From the NCBI RefSeq assembly GCF_019207085.1, contig NZ_JAATOM010000032.1, positions 1-54,656 of the forward strand: a stretch of 54,656 bases of DNA, given 5' to 3'. The notes below the pieces were generated by a model. It was not told where the DNA came from. It ran no database searches and saw only the letters and a list, made by a program, of their open reading frames with translations. Source of the DNA: Variovorax sp. dw_308 (lineage in GTDB: Bacteria; Pseudomonadota; Gammaproteobacteria; Burkholderiales; Burkholderiaceae_C). The position numbers were made by a program, and so were the translations under genes. Position 1 is the stretch's first letter, and each line of letters opens with the position of its first letter. Shown here piece by piece: positions 16,199-25,014 of the stretch.

Positions 16199-18021
16199 TG
16201 TTCATCACTCCTGTGGATGGGGTCGTCAGGCTTGCTCGCAGGCAAGTCGATGGCGAAGCATGCGCCGCTCGCCTCCAGGTTGGCCGCGCGCAAGGTACCG
16301 CCCATGGCGCGGACCAATTGTGCAGAGATCACGAGCCCCAGGCCCAACCCCGCCCCCGCTGGCTTGCTGGTGACGAAGGGCTCGAACAGTTGCGACAGGA
16401 TGTCGGGCCTGATGCCGGGGCCGGTGTCGCTCACCTCCAGCAGCACGCGCTCGCCCTGCTGCCTGGCCCGGAGGTGCAGCGTACGACGCGGCGCCTTGTG
16501 CATCGCGTCGATGGCGTTGCGCATCAGGTTGACGAGCACGCTGCCCAGGGCCGCCTCGTCCGCCATGACGCCGAGCGTGCCGGGCTGCACCTCGACTTCG
16601 ACGGCAATGCCCTGGTCCATCAGCGCGTCGGCCAGCATGCCCTGTGCTTCGTCGATGCTGTGCGCCAGGACGACCGGCACGACCGGAAGCTCGCTCTTGT
16701 GCGCAAAGGTCTTGAGCTGCGAGGTCAGGCGCGCGAGCCGGTCGACCATGCTGCGGATGCGCTTGAGGTTGCCGCGCACGTCGTCGTAGCTGTTCTTGTC
16801 GAGCAGGATCGCCGCGCTTTCCGACAGGGCGCGCATGGCGGTGAGCGGCTGGTTCAACTCGTGCGCCAGGCCGGCCGACATCTGCCCCAGCGCCGCCATC
16901 TTGCCCGTGTGCACCAACTCGTCCTGCGCAGCGCGCAGTTGCGCGGTGCGCGCGACCACGGTGGTTTCGAGGCTGTCGTGCGCTGCCTGCAACGCCGCCT
17001 GGTTCGCCAGCTTGTGCCGCACCGCGCGACGCCGCTGCCACAGCGCCACGCCGACGAGCAACAGCACCGCCATCGCCAGGCTCGCGGTGATCGCCGCATT
17101 GCGGGCAGCCAGGCGCAACGGCGCCATGTCGTCGAACACCACGAGTCGCCACGGCGCGCCGCGCAATGCACGCTCGGACAGGAGCTGGTCCCTGCCATCG
17201 AGCGATATCAATTGCACCTCGGGCGCCAGCGCTTCCTTCTGCGTCCATTGCAGCGGGAGGAGGCTCGCTTCGCCGTACGGCCGGGAGCGCTGCACGTCGG
17301 CGCGCTGCTGGTCGTCCAGGGGCCGCAGCGGCCTGAACTTCAGGTCTTCCCGCGTCGAGAGGATCACCACCCCGCGCTCGTCGAACAAGGCCACGTCGCC
17401 CGGCAGCTTGCGCCACGCGCGCTCGGCCTCCTCGAGGTTGACCTTGACGGCCACCACCCCGCGCGACGACGGCTCTCGGCGCAGTGCGAAGGAAAGGTAG
17501 TAGCCAGGCCGCTTGCTGGTGATGCCCACGCCGTAGAAGCGCCCCCTGCCCTGGCTCATCGCATCGATGACGTAGGGCCGGAAGGAAAAGTCCTGGCCGA
17601 CGGTCGTGCCCGGCTTGTCCCAGTCCGACGCGGCCAGCGAGGTCCCGGTGCTGTCGAGCACGTAGAGCATCTCCGCGCCGGCCGCGGCATTGACGCCATC
17701 GAGGTAGTGGTTGACTGAATCGCGCAACCCGGCATCGGACGGCGCGCCGAGCAACGCGGGCACGATGGGCGTCATCTCCAGCAGCGCGGGCAGGTAGTCG
17801 AAGCGGGCCAGTTCGGCATCGAGGCCGGTCGCGAGCATGTCGAGCCGGTGGGCAGACGCCTCACGCACGCGAGCCAGGCCGGCCTGCATGGCGAGCTGGT
17901 GTCCCGCGAAGGCGGCCAGGGCGACCAGCGCCAGTGCGGCGCACCAACGTGTGAGGCCAAGCCAGAGCCTGCGGTTGCTGCGGGGTGGATCGAGTGGCCG
18001 GACCGGCTCCCTGGGCTTCAT
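16195..18021 (-). CDS. dctB: C4-dicarboxylate sensor histidine kinase DctB
   Basis: A sensor kinase of about 608 residues. A first membrane segment (about 24-46) and a second (about 308-328) bracket a double-PAS periplasmic domain with the DctB-like ligand segment YVLDSTGTSLAASDW and the SFRPYVIDAM motif. The dimerisation/phosphorylation site is His about 387 in GLAHELNQPLTAM, and the ATP-binding domain shows LMRNAIDAM, SDTGPGI and GLGLGLVIS. I use the ATG at 18021; a TTG at 18039 in the same frame is also possible, and neither has a strong ribosome site. It is paired with DctD by a 4-base overlap. Confidence 0.9.
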   Translation of the reverse strand: MKPREPVRPLDPPRSNRRLWLGLTRWCAALALVALAAFAGHQLAMQAGLARVREASAHRLDMLATGLDAELARFDYLPALLEMTPIVPALLGAPSDAGLRDSVNHYLDGVNAAAGAEMLYVLDSTGTSLAASDWDKPGTTVGQDFSFRPYVIDAMSQGRGRFYGVGITSKRPGYYLSFALRREPSSRGVVAVKVNLEEAERAWRKLPGDVALFDERGVVILSTREDLKFRPLRPLDDQQRADVQRSRPYGEASLLPLQWTQKEALAPEVQLISLDGRDQLLSERALRGAPWRLVVFDDMAPLRLAARNAAITASLAMAVLLLVGVALWQRRRAVRHKLANQAALQAAHDSLETTVVARTAQLRAAQDELVHTGKMAALGQMSAGLAHELNQPLTAMRALSESAAILLDKNSYDDVRGNLKRIRSMVDRLARLTSQLKTFAHKSELPVVPVVLAHSIDEAQGMLADALMDQGIAVEVEVQPGTLGVMADEAALGSVLVNLMRNAIDAMHKAPRRTLHLRARQQGERVLLEVSDTGPGIRPDILSQLFEPFVTSKPAGAGLGLGLVISAQLVRAMGGTLRAANLEASGACFAIDLPASKPDDPIHRSDEQ

Positions 18022-18163
18022 CGGACCGTTATTGCACAAGCCCGGGCCGTCCGCATCGGTGGCAGCCCGACGCTGGCCAGGATGTGCCGCTGAGAAATCG
18101 AACCGAGCAGATCAGCGCTCTCGAAGTCGCTGCCGAACCTTGAGATCACGGCCACCTGCTCAC

Positions 18164-18179
18164 CCGATCCAGGGATCGG
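18164..18179 (-). terminator. Small hairpin between dctA and dctB
   Basis: CCGATC and GATCGG enclose a four-base loop about 35 bases after the dctA stop on the minus strand. No T-run follows, so it could be a weak terminator or a 3' end-stabilising hairpin that sets dctA expression above dctBD. The evidence is structural only. Confidence 0.3.
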
Positions 18180-18212
18180 CATATTCAGACAGGCGCTTTG
18201 GAAGGTGATTGG

Positions 18213-19556
18213 TCAACGCGCGCCCGCGGGCATGTGCACTTCCGACGCGTCGAGCACCATCTCCGGCTCATCCGCATCAGCCGACGTTTCCCCGTTGAGT
18301 TGCTGCGTCAGGCGCCGCGTGTCGAGATCGCCGGTCCACTTGGCGACGACCAGCGTGGCCACGCCGTTGCCGATCAGGTTGGTCAGCGCCCTTGCCTCGG
18401 ACATGAAGCGGTCGATGCCGAGGATCAGCGCGAGGCCCGCCACCGGCACATGGCCCACGGCCGACAAGGTGGCGGCCAGCACGATGAAGCCGCTGCCGGT
18501 GACGCCGGCAGCTCCCTTGGAGGTCAGCAGCAACACGGCCAGCAGCGTGAGTTGCTGGATCCAGGTCATGTCGGTGTTGGTGGCCTGGGCGATGAACACC
18601 GCCGCCATCGTGAGGTAGATCGAGGTGCCGTCGAGGTTGAACGAATAGCCGGTGGGAATCACCAGGCCCACCACCGACTTCTTCGCGCCGAGGTTCTCCA
18701 TCTTGGCCATCATGCGCGGCAGCACCGATTCGCTCGACGAGGTGCCCAGCACGATCAGCAGTTCTTCCTTGATGTAGCGGATGAACTTCCAGATCGAGAA
18801 GCCATGGAACCTGGCGATGCTCCCGAGCACCACGAAGATGAACAGCAGGCAGGTGGCATAGAAGGTCGCCATCAGCTGGCCCAGTTGCAGCAGCGAGCCC
18901 ACGCCGTACTTGCCGATGGTGAAGGCCATCGCGCCGAAGGCACCGATGGGCGCCACCTTCATGATGTAGCCGACGATGGTGAACAGCACGTGCGAGCCCT
19001 TCTCGATCACGTCGAATATCAGCGTGCCACGGCCGCCGAACCTGTGCAGCGCAAAGCCGAACATCACGGCGATCAGCAGCACCTGCAGGATCTCGCCCTT
19101 GGCGAAGGCATCGACCACCGTGTTGGGGATCACGTTGAGCAGGAAGTCGGTGGTGCTCTGCATCTTGCCCGGGCCGGTGTAGGCCGCGATGCCCTTGGTG
19201 TCGAGCTGGCTCACGTCCACGTTCATGCCGGCGCCGGGCCGCACGATGTTGATGATGACGAGGCCCACGAGCAGCGCGATGCTGCTGACGATCTCGAAAT
19301 ACAGCAGCGCCAGGCCGCCGGTCTTGCCGACCTTCTTCATGTCCTCCATGCCGGCGATGCCGACCACCACCGTGCAGAAGATGATCGGCGCGATGATCAT
19401 CTTGATGAGCTTGATGAAGCCATCGCCGAGCGGCTTCATGGCCGCGCCGGTCTCGGGCCAGAAGTGGCCGAGCAGCACGCCGATGACGATCGCCGTGATG
19501 ACCTGGAAGTACAGGGACTTGTAGAGGGGTGGCTTGGACTGCGGCTGAGGGGTCAC
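18213..19556 (-). CDS. dctA: C4-dicarboxylate transporter DctA
   Basis: A 447-residue dicarboxylate:cation symporter that imports succinate, fumarate and malate across the inner membrane. Family signatures are clear: the start KSLYFQVITAIVIGVLLGHF, the Ser-rich loop GTSSSESVLPRMM, the substrate/cation motif TGYSFNLDGTSIYLTMA and the C-terminal NLIGNGVATLVVAKW. The start is GTG 19556 with AGGAG seven bases upstream. A strong sigma-54 promoter lies 58 bases upstream, matching the dctBD genes that follow. The transporter would feed the same C4 acids produced by the nearby ring-cleavage pathway. Confidence 0.95.
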   Translation of the reverse strand: MTPQPQSKPPLYKSLYFQVITAIVIGVLLGHFWPETGAAMKPLGDGFIKLIKMIIAPIIFCTVVVGIAGMEDMKKVGKTGGLALLYFEIVSSIALLVGLVIINIVRPGAGMNVDVSQLDTKGIAAYTGPGKMQSTTDFLLNVIPNTVVDAFAKGEILQVLLIAVMFGFALHRFGGRGTLIFDVIEKGSHVLFTIVGYIMKVAPIGAFGAMAFTIGKYGVGSLLQLGQLMATFYATCLLFIFVVLGSIARFHGFSIWKFIRYIKEELLIVLGTSSSESVLPRMMAKMENLGAKKSVVGLVIPTGYSFNLDGTSIYLTMAAVFIAQATNTDMTWIQQLTLLAVLLLTSKGAAGVTGSGFIVLAATLSAVGHVPVAGLALILGIDRFMSEARALTNLIGNGVATLVVAKWTGDLDTRRLTQQLNGETSADADEPEMVLDASEVHMPAGAR

Positions 19557-19613
19557 GAAGGTCTCCTGGAATGGTTATGGCCTCGGGCGGCACACTTGCA
19601 CTGCCGGATTACC

Positions 19614-19629
19614 AGCAATCGACATGCCA
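19614..19629 (-). promoter_or_regulatory. Sigma-54 (-24/-12) promoter of dctA
   Basis: On the minus strand the sequence reads TGGCATG-TCGA-TTGCT, matching consensus TGGCACG-N4-TTGCW with the GG and GC at the required 12-base spacing. It lies 58 bases before the dctA start codon, so transcription should begin about 45 bases before it. DctD is the expected activator. Confidence 0.8.
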
Positions 19630-19631
19630 CT

Positions 19632-19653
19632 GCGGATCGGGGCGGAAATCCGC
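19632..19653. promoter_or_regulatory. Candidate DctD upstream site (inverted repeat)
   Basis: GCGGAT (19632-19637) and ATCCGC (19648-19653) form a perfect inverted repeat just upstream of the sigma-54 promoter. A second, GTCCG-N6-CGGAC, lies about 100 bases farther upstream (near 19736-19751), at a more usual enhancer distance. Binding by DctD is inferred. Confidence 0.4.
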
Positions 19654-19782
19654 TGCAACTGGTTGATTCCATTGGGTTTTGGCGGCAAGGCCGTGGCGGC
19701 GGCTGCCGACCTTCCGACAGCAGCGCGGCCCGCCCGTCCGAATTGCCGGACCGAGGACCTGGGGCAAACCCTGAGCGTCACA

Positions 19783-20688
19783 ATGCGCCCCGTGGAACTC
19801 AACCAACTTCGCTCATTCCTGTCCGTCGCCCGCACCGGTCAACTCGTGCGGGCCTCCGAGCAACTGCACCTGACGCAATCGGCGCTGTCGAAGCAGATCA
19901 AGGGCCTCGAGGACGAGCTGGGCGTGCTGCTCTTTGCGCGAACACCGGGCGGCATGGTGTTGACGGGTGCGGGTCGGCGCCTGCTCCCGTTGGCCGCGAA
20001 GACCGTCGAAGCGGCGCAGGAGATCGGCGCGCTGGCCAAGTCGATGCGCGGCACCGTGTCGGGCGCGCTGAAGCTGGGCACGATCATCGACCCGGAATCG
20101 ATCCGGCTCGGTCCCCTGCTCGCGACGCTGCTGGAGCTTTATCCGCATGTGGATGTGTCGCTGGTCCACGGCATCTCCGGCGGCGTGGTGCAGATGCTGC
20201 GGGAAAGGCAGGTGGACACCTGCTTCTATCTGGGCACCTTGAAGGACCCGGAGATCGCGGTCCGCCAACTGGCGCTGGAGCACTATGTCGTGGTCGGGCC
20301 GGCGGCCTGGGAGACGCAATTGCGTGAGGCCGACTGGCCGGCCCTCGCGGCGATGCCGTGGCTGGCCACGCCGGCCGGCAGTTCGCAGCACGGACTGGTC
20401 GACCAGATGTTCGCGGAGCGGGGCCTCGCCTGCCACACCGTGGTCGAGGCGGATCAGGAGGCTTCGATGATCGAACTGGTCCAGACCGGCGTGGCGCTGG
20501 GCCTCATGCGCGAGCGCATCGCGGCGCCGGCCTTGCGCAACGGGCAGGCGGTGCTCTGGCCGGGGGTTCGGCTGCCCTGTCCCTTGTCCTTGCTGTACTT
20601 GCGCTCGAACGAGGACTCGATGACCTTGCAGGCCCTGCTGGCGGCGGCGCAGGTGGTGTGGCCCGCGGAAGCGGAGGCGTCGGCCTGA
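19783..20688 (+). CDS. LysR-type transcriptional regulator
   Basis: A 301-residue LysR-type regulator: winged helix-turn-helix at about 18-37 (LVRASEQLHLTQSALSKQI) and an effector domain from about residue 90. The start is the ATG at 19783, which gives the family N-terminus (VELNQLRSFLSVA); the upstream in-frame extension to 19624 would cross the dctA promoter. It is divergent from dctA and could influence it, but no clear T-N11-A site was identified in the interval. The downstream neighbour is a decayed cupin gene on the other strand. Confidence 0.9.
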   Translation: MRPVELNQLRSFLSVARTGQLVRASEQLHLTQSALSKQIKGLEDELGVLLFARTPGGMVLTGAGRRLLPLAAKTVEAAQEIGALAKSMRGTVSGALKLGTIIDPESIRLGPLLATLLELYPHVDVSLVHGISGGVVQMLRERQVDTCFYLGTLKDPEIAVRQLALEHYVVVGPAAWETQLREADWPALAAMPWLATPAGSSQHGLVDQMFAERGLACHTVVEADQEASMIELVQTGVALGLMRERIAAPALRNGQAVLWPGVRLPCPLSLLYLRSNEDSMTLQALLAAAQVVWPAEAEASA

Positions 20689-20696
20689 CGCGCAAC

Positions 20697-20957
20697 CGTC
20701 CTTCTTCGACACCACGTTCCGGATGAAGCGGATGGCCGCGCCATCCATCGCCAGGTAGGCATAGGGTTGTGCGCTGCTGTAGATGGCGAAATCGCCCGCG
20801 GCCACCGTCTTGGCGCCCTCTTCCAGCGTGATCTGCACACGGCCTTCGATCACGTAGACCATTTCCTGCCAGCCCTCGGGATCAGGTTCCGCGCAGCGTC
20901 AAAATGATCGCCGAGGCTGAAGCGTTCTTTGCAGGTCCTGGCACAAAGTTTCGGCAT
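20697..20957 (-). pseudogene. Frameshifted cupin-domain gene remnant
   Basis: Reading from ATG 20957, residues up to SLGDHFDAARN are followed by a shift of frame near 20880-20890; the next frame continues as PDPEGWQEMVYVIEGRV and on to GDFAIYSSAQPYAYL, a normal cupin barrel half. In the first frame translation would end at a TGA within codons for VYV. The 3' end runs into the convergent LysR gene without its own clear stop. This looks like a small cupin gene broken by an indel and truncated; a sequencing error at the indel is the alternative. Confidence 0.6.
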
Positions 20958-21215
20958 GGGGCAACCGCGCCTTCTACACGACCGCCGGAGACTCAATTCA
21001 GCCGCTCCAGGCGTTTCGCGACACCGAATGCGGCCCCCGACTCACGCCCAAGAACTCATCCCCTTGCGACCACCCGCGCCCCAACCCCAGCAAGCCCCAC
21101 GCGACCCCGGTCAGCATTGTGCGGTGGTTGTCGACCTCATCAATTTTGTGGAGACTGTCGGTTGACCTCTGGGCCGAGCGGCTCGATAAGCACTGCTCCT
21201 GGAGGAGACCCAGCA

Positions 21216-22844
21216 GTGTCAGAAGAAAAGAAAGTCAACCATCTCAGCATCTTCCTCATCAAGCAGCTATATGCAAACAGCCACCAAGCCCTGAGAACCG
21301 AGGCCTGCGCACCACCTGTCGAAGTCGCCATCGGAGGTCACGGCGCGGGACAGCTTTTTGTCAGGAAGAACCCGCCCTCGCCGCCGAAATGGTCGGCGTT
21401 GTTCAAGGAATTCATCGATCCGAAGGATCTCGCCGTACCAGGCGTCGCTGCTGCCTTTTTCATAACGATCAACGAACGCTGCTTTGTGCTCGCCTTCGGG
21501 CAAGGCGGTCGCTTTCTTCTCAGGGATGACGTGATCGAAGAGCGCTTCGGACTTCTCTGCGCTCTCAACGCCGTTGATCCCAAGACGTTCCGCTGCGTCG
21601 ATGTTCAGTCGCTGAATGCCATCGAAAGTCACATGCGCATCCAGTCCGGGCAGGAGACGACGCCGGATCAGTTCGGCCTGAGTGTTGAGCAGGACATGCT
21701 GAAGGCTATCGTCGGCGCGCCCAAGAACCCGGCCTTCGGCAATCGCATGGCGGGCAGCGATGCCTTGTCCGTTTCGGTGAGGCTCGACCTCTCCGACCTG
21801 CCGTATCTGCTCGACCAGTACCGGCAACTTTTCGAGGCCGAGCTGAACGCCGAGGACTATCAATGGGTCAACAACATCTCGACGACCAAGAGCGCGGCTG
21901 TCATCGGCGTGCTCGAAACCGCGCTCGAAGCGAAACTCGCCGCAGGCCAGTTTGACGGCGTCTGGTTGTCGATTCCGGAAATCATCGACTGGACGATGGT
22001 CAAGGGCTTCATGTACTCGCCACATGGCGGGGGCGTCCTTCACCCGGATATCAACATGCAGGGGTTTCGCGACACGGTCGCAGGGCCCATCACTCTTGAG
22101 GTCCTTCGGTCACGCCAGGTCCATTGCGCCGACGCAGACCACAAGAAGGTTTTCAAATCTTGGCCGGTGTTCAAGTGCCTCTATGCGGAGATCGAACTCA
22201 ACGGCATCACGCATGTTCTCAACGACGGAAAGTGGTTCAGCATCGCCAAAGACTTCGTCGAACGAACGAGCAGCGACTATGCAGCGATTCCGATGTCGAA
22301 CCTCAAACTGCCCGAGTACAAAGGCGGCGGAGAAGGCGCGTACAACACGGAAGTGGCGGCGCTTCACCCGAACATCTATGACCTGCTCGACGACAAGAAG
22401 AAAGTCATGCACGGCGGCGGCCATGGACAGGTCGAAATCTGCGACCTTTTTTCCATCGATCGCGAGTTGATCCACGTCAAGATGTATGGGAAATCCAGCG
22501 TCTTGAGCCACTTATTCGCGCAGGGCTTCGTCTCTGGGCAACTCATTCAGATCGATTCGAAATTCCGGGAGAAGGTTCGGGCCCAGCTTGCGCCGACGCA
22601 CCGTGAACTGCTGAAGATTGATCCGAAGCCTGAGCACGAATCCCTCACTATTACTTACGCGGTTATCAGTGATGCGCCGGGTGCTGATCTGCATCTGCCC
22701 TTCTTCTCCAGGGTCAATCCTGTGAACACGCGCAAAGTCCTTCGCGGCTTCGGATTCAAGGTGGAGCTTCTGAAGATCGCCGTGAACGACCTGTATGCGA
22801 AGACCGTCAAGATCCCACCGAAAAAGGGAAAGAAAGCGGCGTAG
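21216..22844 (+). CDS. TIGR04141 (DUF6119) family sporadically distributed protein
   Basis: A 542-residue cytoplasmic protein that I recognise, from overall layout (start HLSIFLIKQL, then FLLRDDVIEERFGLLCALN, DLPYLLDQY, SKFREKV), as the TIGR04141/DUF6119 family. These genes are patchy in distribution and often found on islands; the molecular function is not established as far as I know. The start is GTG 21216 with a near-perfect GGAGGAG ribosome site. Base composition is visibly lower in GC than the flanks, consistent with transfer. It stands alone between a cupin remnant and an M48 peptidase gene. A defence role is a guess from distribution only. Confidence 0.7.
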   Translation: MSEEKKVNHLSIFLIKQLYANSHQALRTEACAPPVEVAIGGHGAGQLFVRKNPPSPPKWSALFKEFIDPKDLAVPGVAAAFFITINERCFVLAFGQGGRFLLRDDVIEERFGLLCALNAVDPKTFRCVDVQSLNAIESHMRIQSGQETTPDQFGLSVEQDMLKAIVGAPKNPAFGNRMAGSDALSVSVRLDLSDLPYLLDQYRQLFEAELNAEDYQWVNNISTTKSAAVIGVLETALEAKLAAGQFDGVWLSIPEIIDWTMVKGFMYSPHGGGVLHPDINMQGFRDTVAGPITLEVLRSRQVHCADADHKKVFKSWPVFKCLYAEIELNGITHVLNDGKWFSIAKDFVERTSSDYAAIPMSNLKLPEYKGGGEGAYNTEVAALHPNIYDLLDDKKKVMHGGGHGQVEICDLFSIDRELIHVKMYGKSSVLSHLFAQGFVSGQLIQIDSKFREKVRAQLAPTHRELLKIDPKPEHESLTITYAVISDAPGADLHLPFFSRVNPVNTRKVLRGFGFKVELLKIAVNDLYAKTVKIPPKKGKKAA

Positions 22845-22862
22845 CTCGATCCGATCGGTACT

Positions 22863-22876
22863 TTCCGCCAGCGGAA
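22863..22876. terminator. Hairpin after the TIGR04141-like gene
   Basis: TTCCGC and GCGGAA flank CA, 18 bases after the stop at 22844. The stem is short and no clear T-run follows; this is a possible transcription terminator only. Confidence 0.25.
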
Positions 22877-23003
22877 TTCGGAGCTTACTACTATCGTCAA
22901 ATTGAGCGACAGGCCATGTCGGCCCGACTCGAGCCAAGAAGCCTCCATGAAACCCGGGGCGATTCATCAAACGATTTTGTCTGCGGACTTCTAACTCGGG
23001 CCA

Positions 23004-23654
23004 CTAATTGAGCGTCAATGCCCGCAAGGCCGCGAGTCGCTTGCGTGTGCCGGGGTGCGTCGCAGTGTCGCCGCGCCAGCCGAGGTCCATGAAGGCCGCA
23101 ACCGCATGCTGGTCCGGCAGGCCCAGGGCGCGCAGTGTGCTCAGGGCAAAGGCGTCGGCTTCGAATTCCTGGCGGTAGGCCATCGCCGATGCGTCGCGGC
23201 CCAGGAGGTCCGCCACGGCATCGGTCTGCTGCTGCACGACGGCGCCCGGCACCCATTTCACATAGAGCTGGCTCACCTGCGCCCAGTGGTCGAGCGCCAC
23301 GTGCCCCAACTCGTGCGCGAGGATGAAGATGCGCTCGCCTTCGGGCAGGTCCGCCAAGGCGATGTTGGCGACCACGATGCGACCCTGCAGCGTCTCGCCC
23401 ACCATCTCGCCGCGCACGACGCGCAGTTCGACCTTCGACAGCGCGGGACTGTGCAGCCCGCGCAAGAGCTTCTCGAAGGATTCGCGCACCGCCATGGCGC
23501 GCGGACTCGTGGCATCGGCCGGCGTCATCGCGTCGAGTTGCTTCTGTTGCGACGACTGCAGGACGCTGACGATGGCCGGTGGTGCGACGTGCGCGTCCTC
23601 GCAGCGGGCGGCGCCGCAAGCCAGGACCATCCACATCATCAGCAACCATCGCAT
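23004..23654 (-). CDS. Periplasmic M48-family zinc metallopeptidase
   Basis: A 216-residue exported peptidase. The zinc-binding helix HELGH (114-118) and the downstream glutamate ligand in EFEADAFAL are both present. The N-terminus is a short hydrophobic signal with a possible lipobox VLAC (10-13), so it may be a lipoprotein. The family (BepA/LoiP-like M48) degrades misfolded envelope proteins. I start at ATG 23654 with GGAGAG upstream; a longer in-frame extension translates low-complexity sequence across a strong dyad and is rejected. Confidence 0.82.
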   Translation of the reverse strand: MRWLLMMWMVLACGAARCEDAHVAPPAIVSVLQSSQQKQLDAMTPADATSPRAMAVRESFEKLLRGLHSPALSKVELRVVRGEMVGETLQGRIVVANIALADLPEGERIFILAHELGHVALDHWAQVSQLYVKWVPGAVVQQQTDAVADLLGRDASAMAYRQEFEADAFALSTLRALGLPDQHAVAAFMDLGWRGDTATHPGTRKRLAALRALTLN

Positions 23655-23982
23655 GGGTACTCTCCGCAGCGCTCCGGGCGCGGGCGCATGTTTGCTGCAC
23701 TGCAACAAACATGCCAGCGGTCCGGCGCTTTCCGCACCTGCCTCGCACCGCCGGCGTTGGCGGGATGCGCTGGCTTGCCCTTGCCTGCAGCCGTCATGAC
23801 AGCGCGGCCACACGCAGTCGTCAACCCTCTGGTTTAGGAGTTTGCGTCGCCCGCTCCTGCCAACGCCGGTTGCGCGGTGACGTCCCCGTCCGCCTGCAGC
23901 CGGTGCGCGCCAGTCAAGGCCGCCTAGACTCGGATCCAGCACGCGCGGTGCGTGGCTGCTTTGCATGCTCAAGGAGATCCGG
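23655..23982. other. Divergent intergenic region of M48 peptidase and hydrolase genes
   Basis: About 330 bases between two divergent genes. It contains the large dyad at 23686-23714 and, near 23925, a CCTAGACT motif that may be a -10 region for the rightward hydrolase gene. No open frame with a ribosome site was found. Confidence 0.5.
23686..23714. promoter_or_regulatory. Large dyad upstream of the M48 peptidase gene
   Basis: Arms GCATGTTTGCTGCA (23686-23699) and TGCAACAAACATGC (23701-23714) pair over 14 positions with a single mismatch around one central base. It lies about 32 bases before the peptidase start. Its length and symmetry suggest a repressor operator; an RNA stem in the leader is the alternative. 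Confidence 0.55.
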
Positions 23983-24702
23983 ATGACAACGTTCGTCGTG
24001 GTTCATGGCGCTTGGTCGGCAGGCTGGGCCTGGAAGAAGATGCGCCCCCTGATGCGCGAACGGGGGCACGCGTTGTTCACGCCCACGCACACGGGGCTGG
24101 GCGAGCGCAGCCACCTGGCGCGGCCGGACATCGACCTCGATGCGCACATCGAGGACATCCTCGGCGTGCTCAGGTTCGAAGACCTGCGCGATGTCCATCT
24201 CGTCGCCCACAGCTACGGCGGCATGGTGGCCACGGGCGCTGCGGATCGCGCTGCGGAAAGAATCGCGCATCTCACCTACCTTGATGCCTTCGTTCCGAGA
24301 GACGGCCAATCCGTAGCGGACCTGGCAGGCGCGGCAGCGCACTCGCGCGTGCAGGCCGCCGCGCGTGACCACGGCGAGGGCTGGCGCATACCGCCCAACC
24401 CGATGCCGCCCGACACCAGCCCCGACGACCTCGCGTGGGCCAATCCGCTGCGGATGATGCAGCCGTTGAAGACCTTCGAGCAGCGGCTCCGGCTGACCGG
24501 CGCAGTCGAGCAAGTACCGCGGAGCTACATCTATTGCACCCGGCCCGGTCCAGGTGATGTGTTCAAACAGTTCGCGAGCCGGGCGCAGTCGGAAGCGGGC
24601 TGGCGCTACTTCGAACTCGATGCCAGCCACAACCCGCACATCACGATGCCGGACACCTTGGCCGCACTGCTGGGCGACATCGCCGGCGGCCCGCACTCGT
24701 AG
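23983..24702 (+). CDS. Alpha/beta hydrolase (esterase-like), 239 aa
   Basis: A 239-residue alpha/beta hydrolase. The oxyanion loop HGAWSAGWAW, nucleophile Ser about 77 in AHSYGGM, and a late His in ASHNPHI are visible, with Asp in YLDAFVP as a probable further active-site residue. The overall form resembles plant-type methylesterase/hydroxynitrile-lyase-like esterases common in soil bacteria. The start is ATG 23983 with AAGGAGA upstream, six codons inside a longer open frame. No signal peptide, so cytoplasmic. Substrate unknown. Confidence 0.85.
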   Translation: MTTFVVVHGAWSAGWAWKKMRPLMRERGHALFTPTHTGLGERSHLARPDIDLDAHIEDILGVLRFEDLRDVHLVAHSYGGMVATGAADRAAERIAHLTYLDAFVPRDGQSVADLAGAAAHSRVQAAARDHGEGWRIPPNPMPPDTSPDDLAWANPLRMMQPLKTFEQRLRLTGAVEQVPRSYIYCTRPGPGDVFKQFASRAQSEAGWRYFELDASHNPHITMPDTLAALLGDIAGGPHS

Positions 24703-25014
24703 ATCGGGAAGCCCGCGCAGCACGTGCCTGGCCGACAGGCGTCGGTGAAGCACGCCAGTCGCCGCCGACACAGTGGTGCTCGCCATGACTGTGGCCGAGT
24801 GCGCGAACCTCCAGCGCCATCGAACGGCTACACACCGGCTCGCAAGTCCTTGTCCCCCAAGGCTATTCCGCCCAGGCATGCAGCGCTTGCCGCGATGTCA
24901 CTCGCCTTTGCCGGCATCCCTTCCTAGACTGCCCGCAGGCCGGTCCACGGCCCTGCGCCGACGGCGAATGTCCAGCCACCCGTGGACCCATACCCCAAAT
25001 CCAGGAGACATCAC
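24703..25014 (+). other. Intergenic region before the glycerate kinase gene
   Basis: About 310 bases without a supported gene. A CCTAGACT motif near 24925, the same as upstream of the preceding hydrolase, may be the -10 of a housekeeping promoter; no convincing -35 was found. AGGAGA at 25003-25008 is the ribosome site of the next gene. Confidence 0.4.

Noticed and set aside
14627..16789. 720-residue plus-strand frame
   Set aside because: It is the antisense shadow of dctD and dctB; the minus-strand genes have all the expected motifs.
19590..19605. A second sigma-54-like element (GGCAC then TTGCA) near 19590
   Set aside because: The spacing between the GG and GC elements is too short for sigma-54.
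18198..20327. 709-residue plus-strand frame
   Set aside because: It is antisense to dctA, then out of frame with the LysR gene; its composition is low-complexity.
23004..23654. The HELGH peptidase considered as a neurotoxin-like protease related to the P47/OrfX array
   Set aside because: It is a small exported M48 peptidase about 15 kb away, with the family's downstream Glu ligand; there is no translocation or receptor-binding domain and no link to the array.
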